The translations under genes and the position numbers were made by a program. 64,000 nucleotides of DNA from Mycobacterium sp. ELW1. GTDB taxonomy: Bacteria; Actinomycetota; Actinomycetes; Mycobacteriales; Mycobacteriaceae. The stretch spans positions 186,001-250,000 of the forward strand of contig NZ_CP032155.1 in assembly GCF_008329905.1 (NCBI RefSeq), written 5' to 3'. The notes under the pieces were generated by a model. The model did not search any database. It was not told the origin of the DNA and was given only the letters and a program-made list of their open reading frames with translations. The stretch's first letter is position 1. Each line of letters begins with the position of its first letter. Below are positions 33,550 through 42,567 of the stretch, one piece after another.

Positions 33550-36305
33550 ATAGGTGCAGTACCCGTCACGTCGAGATGGGCGGCGAGCTGGGCACGAGAG
33601 CGGATGCCGAGCTTGCGGTAGGCGTTGGATAGGTACATCTCCACCGTCTTCGGTGACAAGTACAGGGCTGTGGCGATCTGTTTGTTCGACATGCCGGCGG
33701 CGGCGTTCTCGGCGACCTGGCGTTCCGCGCCGGTCAGCACTCCGCCAACCGAGCGCGCGGCAAGCCGATCCAGCTCGCTTTGTGCGCGGGCCATCCACAA
33801 CGGACTGCCGATCTCGGCGAACACGTCAGCAGCCTGGCGCAACGCGTCGTGGGCGGCCTGCGGGCGTCGTCGGCGGCGCAGTAGCTGGCCGACCAGTAGC
33901 AGTGTGCGTGCGCGTTCGAAGGGCATGGGTAGCCGTTCGTGATGGGTCACGGCTTTTTCGGCATGTCGATAGGCGCCCTCCAGGTCGCCGCGGGCCGCCG
34001 CCATCTGAGCCCGCCCCCGCGCCCCCGCCGCCAACATCCAGGGCCGATCCTGCAGAGCGCCATTGGCTTCCAGAGCCGCGACCAACCGCTCAGCTTCGTC
34101 AGCCCGGCCGAGAGCGGTCAGCGCTTCCACTGCATCGGGTAGGTAGGCACCGGCGATGATCTCGGTGTCGTGGACGGGATCGAAGGTATCGAGCAGCGGC
34201 TGAAGCGTCTGCAATGCCGTCACATAGTCGCCGGCGGAAACCTCGACGAACGCACGGCTCATCAGGGCCGGACGAATCAAATAGGTAAGTTGCGCGGCAC
34301 TGGCCAACTCGATGGCCCGTCGCGATGCGGTGCGAGTGAGTTCCCGGTCGCCCCGGTGGGCGGCGACGCTGGCCACCGAAATGTGGGCGCTGATCAGTGG
34401 AAGCTGGGCGTCGACCTGACTGGCCCGTTCGAGTGCCTCGGCTGCGGATTGTTGCGCATCGTGATACCGCCCCAAGCCGAGGTCGATCGCGGTGAGTTGT
34501 TCTGCAGCCCAAACCAGGTCGACTTCGCTGCCGCGTTCGGCGCAACGGCGTGCCACTTCGCTCATGGCGGTGCGAGCGTCGTCGAATCGACCGGTCCAGG
34601 CGCAGTTGAGTGCGTACACCGCTGTCGGCTGAAGAGTTGCAGGGACCGCGGTGTCGGGGTCTTCGATTTCGAGGGCGGTCTGCAAAGCCTCGGTGTCGGT
34701 GCCCAGCCCGTACATGAAGCTGACTTGCACCCACAACGCCAGGGCCTGACTACGCAATGCTGCGATCCCGGTCTCGTCAGCGTCGTGACGCGCCTGCCGG
34801 GCGTAGGCCACGCACGTGGCCATGTCGCCGCCCATGCCTGTGGCGAGCGCCAACAGCAGTAGCGCCTGGGTTCGCAGTGCAGGGATCTCGGCGGCTTCGG
34901 CGACGGCGCGCTGAAGTACTCCAACGGCTTTGACCATGCCGTCGCGATAGCCGCGGACACTGCCCAGAATGATGAAACCCAGCGCTCGGAACAGGCCTGC
35001 GGGCAGCGCGTCCACGGCGGGCGCGATCAATTCCTCCGCCTCATCGAGGGCACCGGCGCGGAAGTGGAACTCGGCACCGCGCAGCCGGCGTGATCCGGTG
35101 TCGCCGCCGAGACCGATTGCCAGCCCGACCAATTCGGCGGCGACACTATATGCGCCGCGCGCTGCGGCGGACTCGGCAGCGCTGTCCAGGGCGGCCAGCG
35201 TTTCCGGATCCCCATAGGGCGTGGCGAGGGCGAGGTGGCGCGCGTGAAGCTCGGGGTTGTCGATCACGTTCGCCAGGCGGCGGTGGGCCTGACGCTGGGC
35301 AGTCGGGTCGGCCTCGGCGATGATGGCCGAGGCGATCAAGGGATGAGAAAAACGGATCCGGTGCCCGTCGAAGGCGAGCAACCCCCGGCTTTCCAAGGGT
35401 TGCAGGATCTCGATGAGTTCGGTCGGACGACGGCCGATGGCCGTCGCGATCAATTCCACAGTCGGCTCGGCCGCGGCAGCCGCGGTCACGGCGGCCTGCG
35501 CAGTGAGCGGGTCGAGATCGCCGATCCGCTCACCCAACAGCCGAGCCAGAGTAGGCGGCAGCACGGCAAGGTCGGCGCCCGCGTGTTCACGAAGCCCGCG
35601 GGCCAATTCCAATGCGTAAAAAGGGTTTCCGCCGGAAAGGGCATGGATGCGGACCATGGTGGGTCGGGGTGGCGTGACCCCGTGGCGCGTCGCGACCACT
35701 GCGTGTAGGGCACCCAGGCTCATCGGGCCGATGGTCACACGGGACAAGGCTTCCGGGTCACGAGGCGCTACCCAGGCCTGGTCGAGGGCGCCGGGCTGAC
35801 CGCTGCGGTAGGCGGCCACGACTCCCACAGGTCCGGAGAGTCGGCGCACTGCGAAGCCCAGCGCCAGCCGGGTTGCTTCATCGAGCCAGTGGGCGTCGTC
35901 GACCGCTATCAACACTGGCCGCTGGCGAGAGGACGCATCGATGGCGGCTCGAAAGGCGGTTGCCACCAGTCGTTCATCTCCACCCGGGACTGACTCGCCG
36001 GTGCTCACCGCGCACAGCGCGTGTTGGTGTAGAGCCGGCAATTCGGCCAGCATCGCGTCGTCGATATCGGCGAGCAGGTCAGCGAGCCCGGCCCATGCCA
36101 GTCCTACCTCGGCGGCTGCACCGGTAGTGGTCAACACCATGAACCCAGCGGCCCTTGCCGATTCGATGGCGGCCCGCCATACGGTGCTTTTCCCGATGCC
36201 CGCCTGGCCGTCGAGGATCATTGCCGTTGGTGCATGGCGGGCCCGTTCGAGTACTTCTTCCACCCGTTGCAGCTCGTGGCTGCGACCGACGATTTGTACC
36301 CCCAC
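33519..36305 (-). CDS. large ATP-binding LuxR-family regulator (LAL/MalT-like)
   Basis: 928 aa from GTG 36305. N-terminal AAA-type ATPase: Walker A at residues ~33-41 (GQAGIGKST) and Walker B ~131-140 (VLIAVDDAHW). The middle ~400 residues are helical and TPR-like, Ala/Leu-rich. The C-terminal ~65 residues form a LuxR helix-turn-helix (GMSNKQIATALYLSPKTVEM). LAL proteins usually activate transcription after binding a small inducer. It is divergent from the giant repeat protein gene (266-base gap) and is an alternative candidate to bind the shared operator. Confidence 0.93.
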   Translation of the reverse strand: MGVQIVGRSHELQRVEEVLERARHAPTAMILDGQAGIGKSTVWRAAIESARAAGFMVLTTTGAAAEVGLAWAGLADLLADIDDAMLAELPALHQHALCAVSTGESVPGGDERLVATAFRAAIDASSRQRPVLIAVDDAHWLDEATRLALGFAVRRLSGPVGVVAAYRSGQPGALDQAWVAPRDPEALSRVTIGPMSLGALHAVVATRHGVTPPRPTMVRIHALSGGNPFYALELARGLREHAGADLAVLPPTLARLLGERIGDLDPLTAQAAVTAAAAAEPTVELIATAIGRRPTELIEILQPLESRGLLAFDGHRIRFSHPLIASAIIAEADPTAQRQAHRRLANVIDNPELHARHLALATPYGDPETLAALDSAAESAAARGAYSVAAELVGLAIGLGGDTGSRRLRGAEFHFRAGALDEAEELIAPAVDALPAGLFRALGFIILGSVRGYRDGMVKAVGVLQRAVAEAAEIPALRTQALLLLALATGMGGDMATCVAYARQARHDADETGIAALRSQALALWVQVSFMYGLGTDTEALQTALEIEDPDTAVPATLQPTAVYALNCAWTGRFDDARTAMSEVARRCAERGSEVDLVWAAEQLTAIDLGLGRYHDAQQSAAEALERASQVDAQLPLISAHISVASVAAHRGDRELTRTASRRAIELASAAQLTYLIRPALMSRAFVEVSAGDYVTALQTLQPLLDTFDPVHDTEIIAGAYLPDAVEALTALGRADEAERLVAALEANGALQDRPWMLAAGARGRAQMAAARGDLEGAYRHAEKAVTHHERLPMPFERARTLLLVGQLLRRRRRPQAAHDALRQAADVFAEIGSPLWMARAQSELDRLAARSVGGVLTGAERQVAENAAAGMSNKQIATALYLSPKTVEMYLSNAYRKLGIRSRAQLAAHLDVTGTAPIQTTGPSAAI

Positions 36306-36571
36306 GGACAGGATCCTGACAGAGACCTGGCAGGTGTTTAGAGTGAATCGCTACTCGTTTATGGCGCGGCGGTACTCATCTTTACGACGCCGTCGATATC
36401 TGGTTTCGACAGGAAACGCGGACCGGTCGATGTAGACGGTGGCGTACTGCCCGTGTCGTTCGCTGTTATCGGCCTGGCAAGTACCAGGGAAATCCCTGTA
36501 TCGGTGCCCTGACCCGTCTCCATAGCATTCCGCCGGGACCGGATATTCCGGCTGGACGGGGAGGCCGCATC
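36306..36571. promoter_or_regulatory. divergent control region of the LuxR/ATPase and giant-protein genes
   Basis: No gene seen. It holds the 17-base operator (36482-36498), a -10 match TAGCAT at 36523-36528, a GGGGAGG ribosome site shortly before ATG 36572, and a short palindrome CAGGATCCTG (36309-36318) next to the regulator's own start that might serve autoregulation. Confidence 0.55.
36482..36498. promoter_or_regulatory. 17-bp operator before the giant-protein gene (copy 2)
   Basis: TACCAGGGAAATCCCTG, identical over all 17 bases to 33192-33208. The following TAGCAT (36523-36528) starts 31.5 bases from the palindrome centre, against 30.5 for the other copy, so both promoters have the same layout. 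Confidence 0.72.
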
Positions 36572-39500
36572 ATGCATTCAATCTTTGTCGGCAAGACGCT
36601 GCGTATCGAGAAGTCGATCGGGCGGATCGGCGCGTTGGCCGTCGCCCTCGGGGTCGGGGTGGGGCTGGGCACCTCGCTGACATGCGGTATCGCCCATGCG
36701 GACGGATCGGACTCCACATCGGCCGGCGCCGATCAAACCAGTAAGGCCTCGTCGCGAGGCCACGGCGCGGGGGGCGCATCAGTCGGGGCGGGCCGACGGT
36801 CGTCAACTCATGGGGGGCGTCGCCCCGCGGACGGTACCTCCGGTGGCAGCGCGGCTCAGACGGGTGACACCGTCGATACGAAACGGCGTCACGGTCGCAG
36901 TATCAGCGCGGCACAACCAGATGAGTCCACGATGCCGGCGCCCACAGCGGAACGCCAACAGACCGACATCGAGGCTGGTGGCGGCGAGACCGTCCCTGCG
37001 GAAGCCGGGCGCCAGCGCGTCGTGCGCAGTAGGACCGATCAGCCGGCGCAGCCTCGGATCGACATGGTTGTCAACGTGGGTGATGCCTCGCCGGCTCCGG
37101 TAGCCACCGCCTCGGTGGCGGCGCCTTCAGCAGACCAGGCGATCGGCAGCACTCTCGGATCGCTCTCGGGCACCGGATTGCCGGGGCTCGGGACCGGATT
37201 GCGGCGGGGGGGTGATCCCGTCGGCGCGCCAACTACGTTGGTGTTGTTGGCGGGTGCGGGCCGCGAGTTCGGTGGGCGCAGCCGCGTACGACAGGCCGTC
37301 GCCAGCTCCGTGTTGTCGTCACAGACCGGACCCGACGGACCCACGCCGTCGGTCGACTCCGTCGCGGCAAAGAGGCTGTCGGCCTTGGTGACTCCTCGCG
37401 CTGCGGCCAGCCCGTTGGAATCCTTCATCGGCACGGTCGGTTCGTTGATCAACACCGCGCTGACTGCGATCAATAACGCGGTGAGCACCGCCCTCACCGC
37501 CATCAACACCGCAGTCACCACCGCCGTCACCGCGATCAGCAACACCATTACGAATCTGCTGACGGCAATAGGCGTGATCTCCAAGCCCAATGATGCCCCG
37601 TCGGCAGTCAACGACACGGTGACGACTGCCGAGGACTCTGCGGTGTCGGTCACGGCGGGGACGTTGTTGGGCAATGATTCTGATCCCGACGGTGACACGT
37701 TGACGGTGACGGGTGTGTCGTCGGGGGCGCACGGCACTGCGGTGTTGAACGGTACGACGGTGACGTATACGCCGACGGCGAATTTCAGTGGTGCAGATAG
37801 TTTTACGTACACGGTGTCGGATGGTCGTGGGGGCACGGCGACGGCGACGGTGGCGGTGACGGTCACGGCGGTCAATGATGGCCCGGTTGCCGGGAACAAC
37901 ACGGTGACGACTGCTGAGGACTCTGCGGTGTCGGTCACGGCGGGGACGTTGTTGGGCAATGATTCTGATCCCGACGGTGACACGTTGTCGGTGACGGGTG
38001 TGTCGTCGGGGGCGCACGGCACTGCGGTGTTGAACGGTACGACGGTGACGTATACGCCGACGGCGAATTTCAGTGGTGTGGATAGTTTTACGTACACGGT
38101 GTCGGATGGTCATGGGGGCACGGCGACGGCGACGGTGGCGGTGACGGTCACGGCGGTCAATGATGGCCCGGTTGCCGGGAACAACACGGTGACGACTGCT
38201 GAGGACTCTGCGGTGTCGGTCACGGCGGGGACGTTGTTGGGCAATGATTCTGATCCCGATGGGGATGCGTTGGCGGTCACTGGTGTGTCGTCGGGGGCGC
38301 ACGGTTCGGCGGTGCTGAACGGTACGACGGTGACGTATACGCCGACGGCGAATTTCAATGGTGCAGATAGCTTTACGTACACGGTGTCGGATGGTCATGG
38401 GGGCACGGCGACGGCCACGGTGGCAGTGACGGTCACGGCGGTCAACGACGCGCCGGTGGCGGGTTCCAACTCCGTGAGTACCGTCGAGGGCACGCCGGTC
38501 TCGGTCTCTACAACCACCCTGTTGGGCAACGACTCCGACGTGGATGGGGACACGCTGAGCGTCACCGGGATCAGTCAGCCCGGGCATGGTTCGGCGGTGC
38601 TCGATGGCGGCACACTCACCTACACCCCGGATGCCGATTTCCATGGCGTCGACTCGCTGACCTACACGGTTTCCGACGGCCACGGTGGTACTGCGACCGG
38701 CACCGTGTCGGTGACGGTTACGTCGGTCAACGACGCTCCCATCGCGGGCGGAGACGCTGTGACCACCGCCGAGGACACTGCGGTCTCGATCAGTACGGTG
38801 ACATTGTTGGGCAACGACTCTGACAAGGATGGGGACACGCTGAGCGTCACCGGGATCAGTCAGCCCGGGCATGGTTCGGCGGTGCTCGATGGCGGCACAC
38901 TCACCTACACCCCGGATGCCGATTTCCATGGCGTCGACTCGCTGACCTACACGGTTTCCGACGGCCACGGCGGCACTGTCACAGGCACCGTGTCGGTGAC
39001 CATCACCCCCGTCAATGACGCACCCACAGCTGTCAACGATTCGGCCAGTACCGCCCCGAACACGGCGGTGACCATCGATGTGTTGGGCAACGACACTGAT
39101 GTGGACGGCGACCCGTTGAGCGTGACTGTTGCGGGGACAGCCGCGCACGGCACCGTAGCAGTCAACGAAGACGGCACCATCACTTACACGCCGAACGAAA
39201 ACTACACCGGGACTGACAGTTTCACCTACACCATCTCCGATGGAACCACCGGCAACAGCGCCGCCGTTACCGTCAAGGTCGCCGTACCCACCCAGTCGTC
39301 GCTGACCCTGGCGAGTTTCGACCAACCCCAGATCCAGATCACCGCCTCCGGTGGTGTGTACGTCGTGGGAAAGGCATTCGTTGAAATAGGCGACACTGGA
39401 ATGGGATACGACCGATTTGTTGTCGGCCGACTCGGTGAGGACGGCATGATCACCCCCGTCATCGACCTGGACAACATCGGGTGGCCGTACCTCGCCGACG

Positions 39501-41794
39501 TGACGGTCGGCCCGGACGGTCGGGTATATGTCCTCGACAACGGCTGGTCGGGTGCAGACGGCACATTGACGGTGTATGACACCTATGGCACCCCACACGT
39601 GATCTTGGACGACGGCGAGCTCGGCTCGGTCGACATCGGCACGGACTTGAGCGGAGACGCGGTCCATATGGCTGTCGGCAACGACGGGAAGATCTATCTC
39701 ACCGCATGGGCCGGCTTCGGAGAGGACGCGATCCCCTCCGCGTTGACAGTGCTCAACCCCGACGGTTCGGTGGCGGTCGCGCCGGTCGATCTCGGCTTCC
39801 GATTCTCCGATGCGAAAGACCTGGTCGTCGGTGCAGACGGGCACGCTTACATTCTCGGTGTCGATCCCAACAGCTCCACGTACACCGTGGTGGTCGTGGG
39901 CTCAAGCGGTTCGGTCGACAAGCGGATTTCGTTGGCCAACTTGCCGGGGTCGAGCATTGCGGTCGGGGCGGACGGCACCGTATATGTTGCGTCCAACGAT
40001 GGGGTCTTCACCGTCAACGCATCGGGACCCTTCGGCGTGCTGAACGGAATACCCAGCGACGGAACAGATATCGAAGCAATCGCGATGGGTACTCAGGGCC
40101 TCTACGTCCTGAAGGACAACGCCTTGTCAGTGGTGGATCCGGGCAGCATCAAGGTGCAGACGGTCCTCGACAGCGTTGATGACTTCAAATACATTGTCGG
40201 CCTGACAGTAGGACCCGACGGTGCCAGGTATGTCGCCGGCGTCGTCGACACCTTCTTGGGAGTCACAAGAATTGCCAAGGTCGACGTCGACGGGACGGTG
40301 TCAGATCTGGGCCCAGTCGCGTTGAACGGTTTCGGATCCTTCGACGCCGGCTCGGATGGACTTATCTATACCGCCGGACCCGGCGGGATCACCGTGATCA
40401 ACACTGTCACCGGTTCGCGGGCGATCATTACGGTCCGTTCCGGTGGAGCGTCCCACGTGGCCGTCAGCCAGGACGGCGCGGTCTACTTCACCGGCTACCA
40501 CTATGACCCGGACAGCGGCACCGTCGTCGGCTATCTGTCGGCCATAGATTCCGACGGCAACGTCGTTCTCCCTCCGGTAAATCTCGGCGACCAGACTTCC
40601 CACGAAGTCACCGGGTTGGCGGTTGGTTCAGACGGGCGGATCTACCTGACCAGCTATGTCAGCGACACGAGAAGCGCCGAAATGACGATCCTGCAGTCCA
40701 ACGGAACTGTCGAATCGACTGTGCCGCTGGGTAGCGGCGGCTCCACGGGGTTGGCGGTCGGTGCCGATGGCACTGCCTATGTGATCAATAACGGACGAGT
40801 GATCGCGGTCGATTCGAGCGGTCCCATTGGCACCGTACGGTTTGGTTCGGGTCTCGCGTCCGTGCCCACCATGATCACGGTCGGCAACGACGGGTTGCTC
40901 TACGTCGCCGTCAACGACTACACACAGGCAACCGTGACCAGTTCGATCTCGGTCCTCGACCCGACCGATCTGGTCGAGGACGGGACGAGCAACGGTCTCA
41001 GCGAGTTCGTCGGCTTGTACGGAATCGCCGTCGATAGTGGCGGTCAGAAGTACGTCCTGGGCTACAACTACGACTCTTCTGGCAGCACCCATTCCAAACT
41101 TGTGGTGGTCAGTGCCGACGGCACATCGGTCACCCAATTGGCCGACCTCGGTCCCGGCAGTGGTGCGGTCGACGTCGAGATCGGGGCGGACGGTCGCCTC
41201 ATGGTCACTGATGTCGCTCTCGGCACGGTTACGGCGTACGACCCGGTCAACGGCTATGCACCGCAGTTGATCCGGTCGATCGCCGGGGCTGCCGGGCTCG
41301 CCCTCGGCAACGGCCGCATCTATGTGAGCAGCGTCATCACCAACACCGATGCACCGCAGAGCGGCAAGTTGACCATCCTCAATGGCGACGGTTCGCTGAT
41401 GACGACCGTCGATCTCGGTGGTGCGGCACTGGGCGCCAGCGTGGGCCCGGACGGCCGCGTCTACGTGGTCACGGCGTCGAGTGACAGCGGTACGAGCATC
41501 GATGGCGCGTTGCTGATCTTCAGCTCCGGCGGCGTGCTTCAGAAGACCATCGCGCTACCGAATAGGGCGAGCTACAACGTGACGGTGGGCCCGAACGGCA
41601 CCGCCTACATTGCGGACGTCACCGGCCACGTGGTCGCCGTCGGCCAGGACGGCAGAGTCAGTGACCTCGCCGCTGTTGCCTTTCCGGTCGGGCTCGATAT
41701 TGGTCCCGACGGGAAGCTTTACGTGACGAGCGCCGTCGATACCACCGGCCAAGGTCCTTCCATCACGGTGATCGATACCGCGACGAACCTGTAG
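36572..41794 (+). CDS. giant secreted cadherin-like repeat/propeller protein
   Basis: 1740 aa. Residues 1-43 form a signal peptide (basic n-region, hydrophobic core, cleavage after AHA). Residues ~44-280 are low-complexity, Ser/Gly/Arg-rich and probably disordered. Residues ~285-335 form an amphipathic Ala/Thr/Ile helix with repeated TAxxTAIxxAV units. Residues ~342-908 are six cadherin-like/VCBS domains of exactly 95 aa each with Ca-binding NDSDPDGDTL loops. Residues ~915-1740 are many ~45-60 aa blade-like units around VGPDGRVYV/VGADGTVYV, probably one or two beta-propellers. No LPXTG or hydrophobic tail, so attachment to the envelope would need another route. Likely surface adhesin or matrix protein; the function is inferred from architecture only. 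Confidence 0.88.
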   Translation: MHSIFVGKTLRIEKSIGRIGALAVALGVGVGLGTSLTCGIAHADGSDSTSAGADQTSKASSRGHGAGGASVGAGRRSSTHGGRRPADGTSGGSAAQTGDTVDTKRRHGRSISAAQPDESTMPAPTAERQQTDIEAGGGETVPAEAGRQRVVRSRTDQPAQPRIDMVVNVGDASPAPVATASVAAPSADQAIGSTLGSLSGTGLPGLGTGLRRGGDPVGAPTTLVLLAGAGREFGGRSRVRQAVASSVLSSQTGPDGPTPSVDSVAAKRLSALVTPRAAASPLESFIGTVGSLINTALTAINNAVSTALTAINTAVTTAVTAISNTITNLLTAIGVISKPNDAPSAVNDTVTTAEDSAVSVTAGTLLGNDSDPDGDTLTVTGVSSGAHGTAVLNGTTVTYTPTANFSGADSFTYTVSDGRGGTATATVAVTVTAVNDGPVAGNNTVTTAEDSAVSVTAGTLLGNDSDPDGDTLSVTGVSSGAHGTAVLNGTTVTYTPTANFSGVDSFTYTVSDGHGGTATATVAVTVTAVNDGPVAGNNTVTTAEDSAVSVTAGTLLGNDSDPDGDALAVTGVSSGAHGSAVLNGTTVTYTPTANFNGADSFTYTVSDGHGGTATATVAVTVTAVNDAPVAGSNSVSTVEGTPVSVSTTTLLGNDSDVDGDTLSVTGISQPGHGSAVLDGGTLTYTPDADFHGVDSLTYTVSDGHGGTATGTVSVTVTSVNDAPIAGGDAVTTAEDTAVSISTVTLLGNDSDKDGDTLSVTGISQPGHGSAVLDGGTLTYTPDADFHGVDSLTYTVSDGHGGTVTGTVSVTITPVNDAPTAVNDSASTAPNTAVTIDVLGNDTDVDGDPLSVTVAGTAAHGTVAVNEDGTITYTPNENYTGTDSFTYTISDGTTGNSAAVTVKVAVPTQSSLTLASFDQPQIQITASGGVYVVGKAFVEIGDTGMGYDRFVVGRLGEDGMITPVIDLDNIGWPYLADVTVGPDGRVYVLDNGWSGADGTLTVYDTYGTPHVILDDGELGSVDIGTDLSGDAVHMAVGNDGKIYLTAWAGFGEDAIPSALTVLNPDGSVAVAPVDLGFRFSDAKDLVVGADGHAYILGVDPNSSTYTVVVVGSSGSVDKRISLANLPGSSIAVGADGTVYVASNDGVFTVNASGPFGVLNGIPSDGTDIEAIAMGTQGLYVLKDNALSVVDPGSIKVQTVLDSVDDFKYIVGLTVGPDGARYVAGVVDTFLGVTRIAKVDVDGTVSDLGPVALNGFGSFDAGSDGLIYTAGPGGITVINTVTGSRAIITVRSGGASHVAVSQDGAVYFTGYHYDPDSGTVVGYLSAIDSDGNVVLPPVNLGDQTSHEVTGLAVGSDGRIYLTSYVSDTRSAEMTILQSNGTVESTVPLGSGGSTGLAVGADGTAYVINNGRVIAVDSSGPIGTVRFGSGLASVPTMITVGNDGLLYVAVNDYTQATVTSSISVLDPTDLVEDGTSNGLSEFVGLYGIAVDSGGQKYVLGYNYDSSGSTHSKLVVVSADGTSVTQLADLGPGSGAVDVEIGADGRLMVTDVALGTVTAYDPVNGYAPQLIRSIAGAAGLALGNGRIYVSSVITNTDAPQSGKLTILNGDGSLMTTVDLGGAALGASVGPDGRVYVVTASSDSGTSIDGALLIFSSGGVLQKTIALPNRASYNVTVGPNGTAYIADVTGHVVAVGQDGRVSDLAAVAFPVGLDIGPDGKLYVTSAVDTTGQGPSITVIDTATNL
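37595..39295 (+). repeat. six tandem 285-bp coding repeats
   Basis: Units start near 37595, 37880, 38165, 38450, 38735 and 39020, with an invariant 285-base period. Units 1-3 are nearly identical at DNA level and use codons such as TTG, GGT and GAT; units 4-5 share an almost identical ~150-base block (from ~38549 and ~38834) with GC-richer codons; unit 6 is the most diverged. The pattern points to recent duplication or conversion within two sub-blocks. Confidence 0.93.
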
Positions 41795-41799
41795 CCCTA

Positions 41800-41848
41800 G
41801 ACCGATGACGCGGCGCGCCGCGGGGGACGCGCCGCGTCGTCATCGGTC
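41800..41848 (+). terminator. terminator hairpin after the giant-protein gene
   Basis: GACCGATGACG-CGGCGCG pairs with CGCGCCGCG-TCG-TCATCGGTC (3-base bulge), starting 6 bases after the stop. There is no T-tract, as common in mycobacteria. Confidence 0.65.
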
Positions 41849-42009
41849 CCGTCGAGCGCGACAATTCTGAACCGGCCCACCGTCTCCCCCAGATGGGGAC
41901 CCGTAGCGATGCGGGCCGTTCTGGCTTGGGGAGAAGCCCACCGATGTGGTTACTCGTGTCACGAGCACGGGGGAGCGTCTTATCGACCAGCCCAAGGCGC
42001 TGTAGCCGT
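41849..42009. other. non-coding gap between convergent genes
   Basis: No gene seen. It contains short palindromes, e.g. CTCGTG-T-CACGAG (41953-41965) and CCCCAGATGGGG, which may be hairpins or part of a small RNA or the terminator of the minus-strand Asp23 module. Confidence 0.4.
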
Positions 42010-42567
42010 TCAGCTGACCCGGCGTTGACGGTGGTTGGCGTCGGTCCGCAGGACCGTGCGGATGGCAACGGTGTCGCCGAGCATCGCCCCGGCGGTGCGC
42101 ATGGTGGCGTCGGCGGCCCGGATGCCGGCGTGAAGTCCGTGCCGCGCCGGGACCGTCGCGGTCAACGTCACGGTGGGGATGCCGCCGCGAACGGCGGCGC
42201 TGCCACTGGCTTTCAGAACCTGGGCATTCGATTTCAAGGCCGTGGCCGATGCCCGGGCCACCGCGTTGGCGTTCACGGTGACCGAGTGGTCGTCGTCGTA
42301 GTCGAGGGTCACTCGGGTGGCGCGTCGTGCCGGACGGTGTGCGGCCAGCCATCGCAGACCGACCAGAACCAGGATCAGCCCGCCCGCCCCGGTGGCAAAC
42401 GGCCACCACCCGGCGTGCATCACCTGGTCGACCTCAGGCAGGCGAAGTTCCTTGCCGCCGTGCAGTTTTCCGATGTGCCACTGCCATGCGGCGATGGGCA
42501 ATGCGATCAGGCTCAGGCCGACGACCAGTGCGATGGCACGGTCGACGCCGATGGCGAAACGGGTCAT
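42010..42567 (-). CDS. AmaP-like membrane anchor protein of the Asp23 module
   Basis: 185 aa from ATG 42567. Two spans near the N-terminus (~9-30 and ~60-80) resemble the hairpin of AmaP, which anchors Asp23 at the membrane in Staphylococcus. The C-terminal ~100 residues (RVTLDYDDDHSVTVNANAVA onwards) look like a degenerate Asp23/Gls24-like domain. It overlaps the preceding DUF6286-like gene by 4 bases and is last in the operon. The assignment rests on layout and context rather than a clear motif. Confidence 0.7.
   Translation of the reverse strand: MTRFAIGVDRAIALVVGLSLIALPIAAWQWHIGKLHGGKELRLPEVDQVMHAGWWPFATGAGGLILVLVGLRWLAAHRPARRATRVTLDYDDDHSVTVNANAVARASATALKSNAQVLKASGSAAVRGGIPTVTLTATVPARHGLHAGIRAADATMRTAGAMLGDTVAIRTVLRTDANHRQRRVS

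Noticed and set aside
37595..39295. Regular direct repeats considered as a CRISPR or minisatellite array
   Set aside because: The period is 285 bases, wholly in frame and encodes recognisable 95-aa cadherin-like domains; no spacers.
37319..39844. 841-aa open frame on the minus strand inside the giant-protein gene
   Set aside because: It is opposite the repeats, Arg/His-rich in the manner of GC-rich antisense frames, lacks a ribosome site and mirrors the 285-base period of the real gene.
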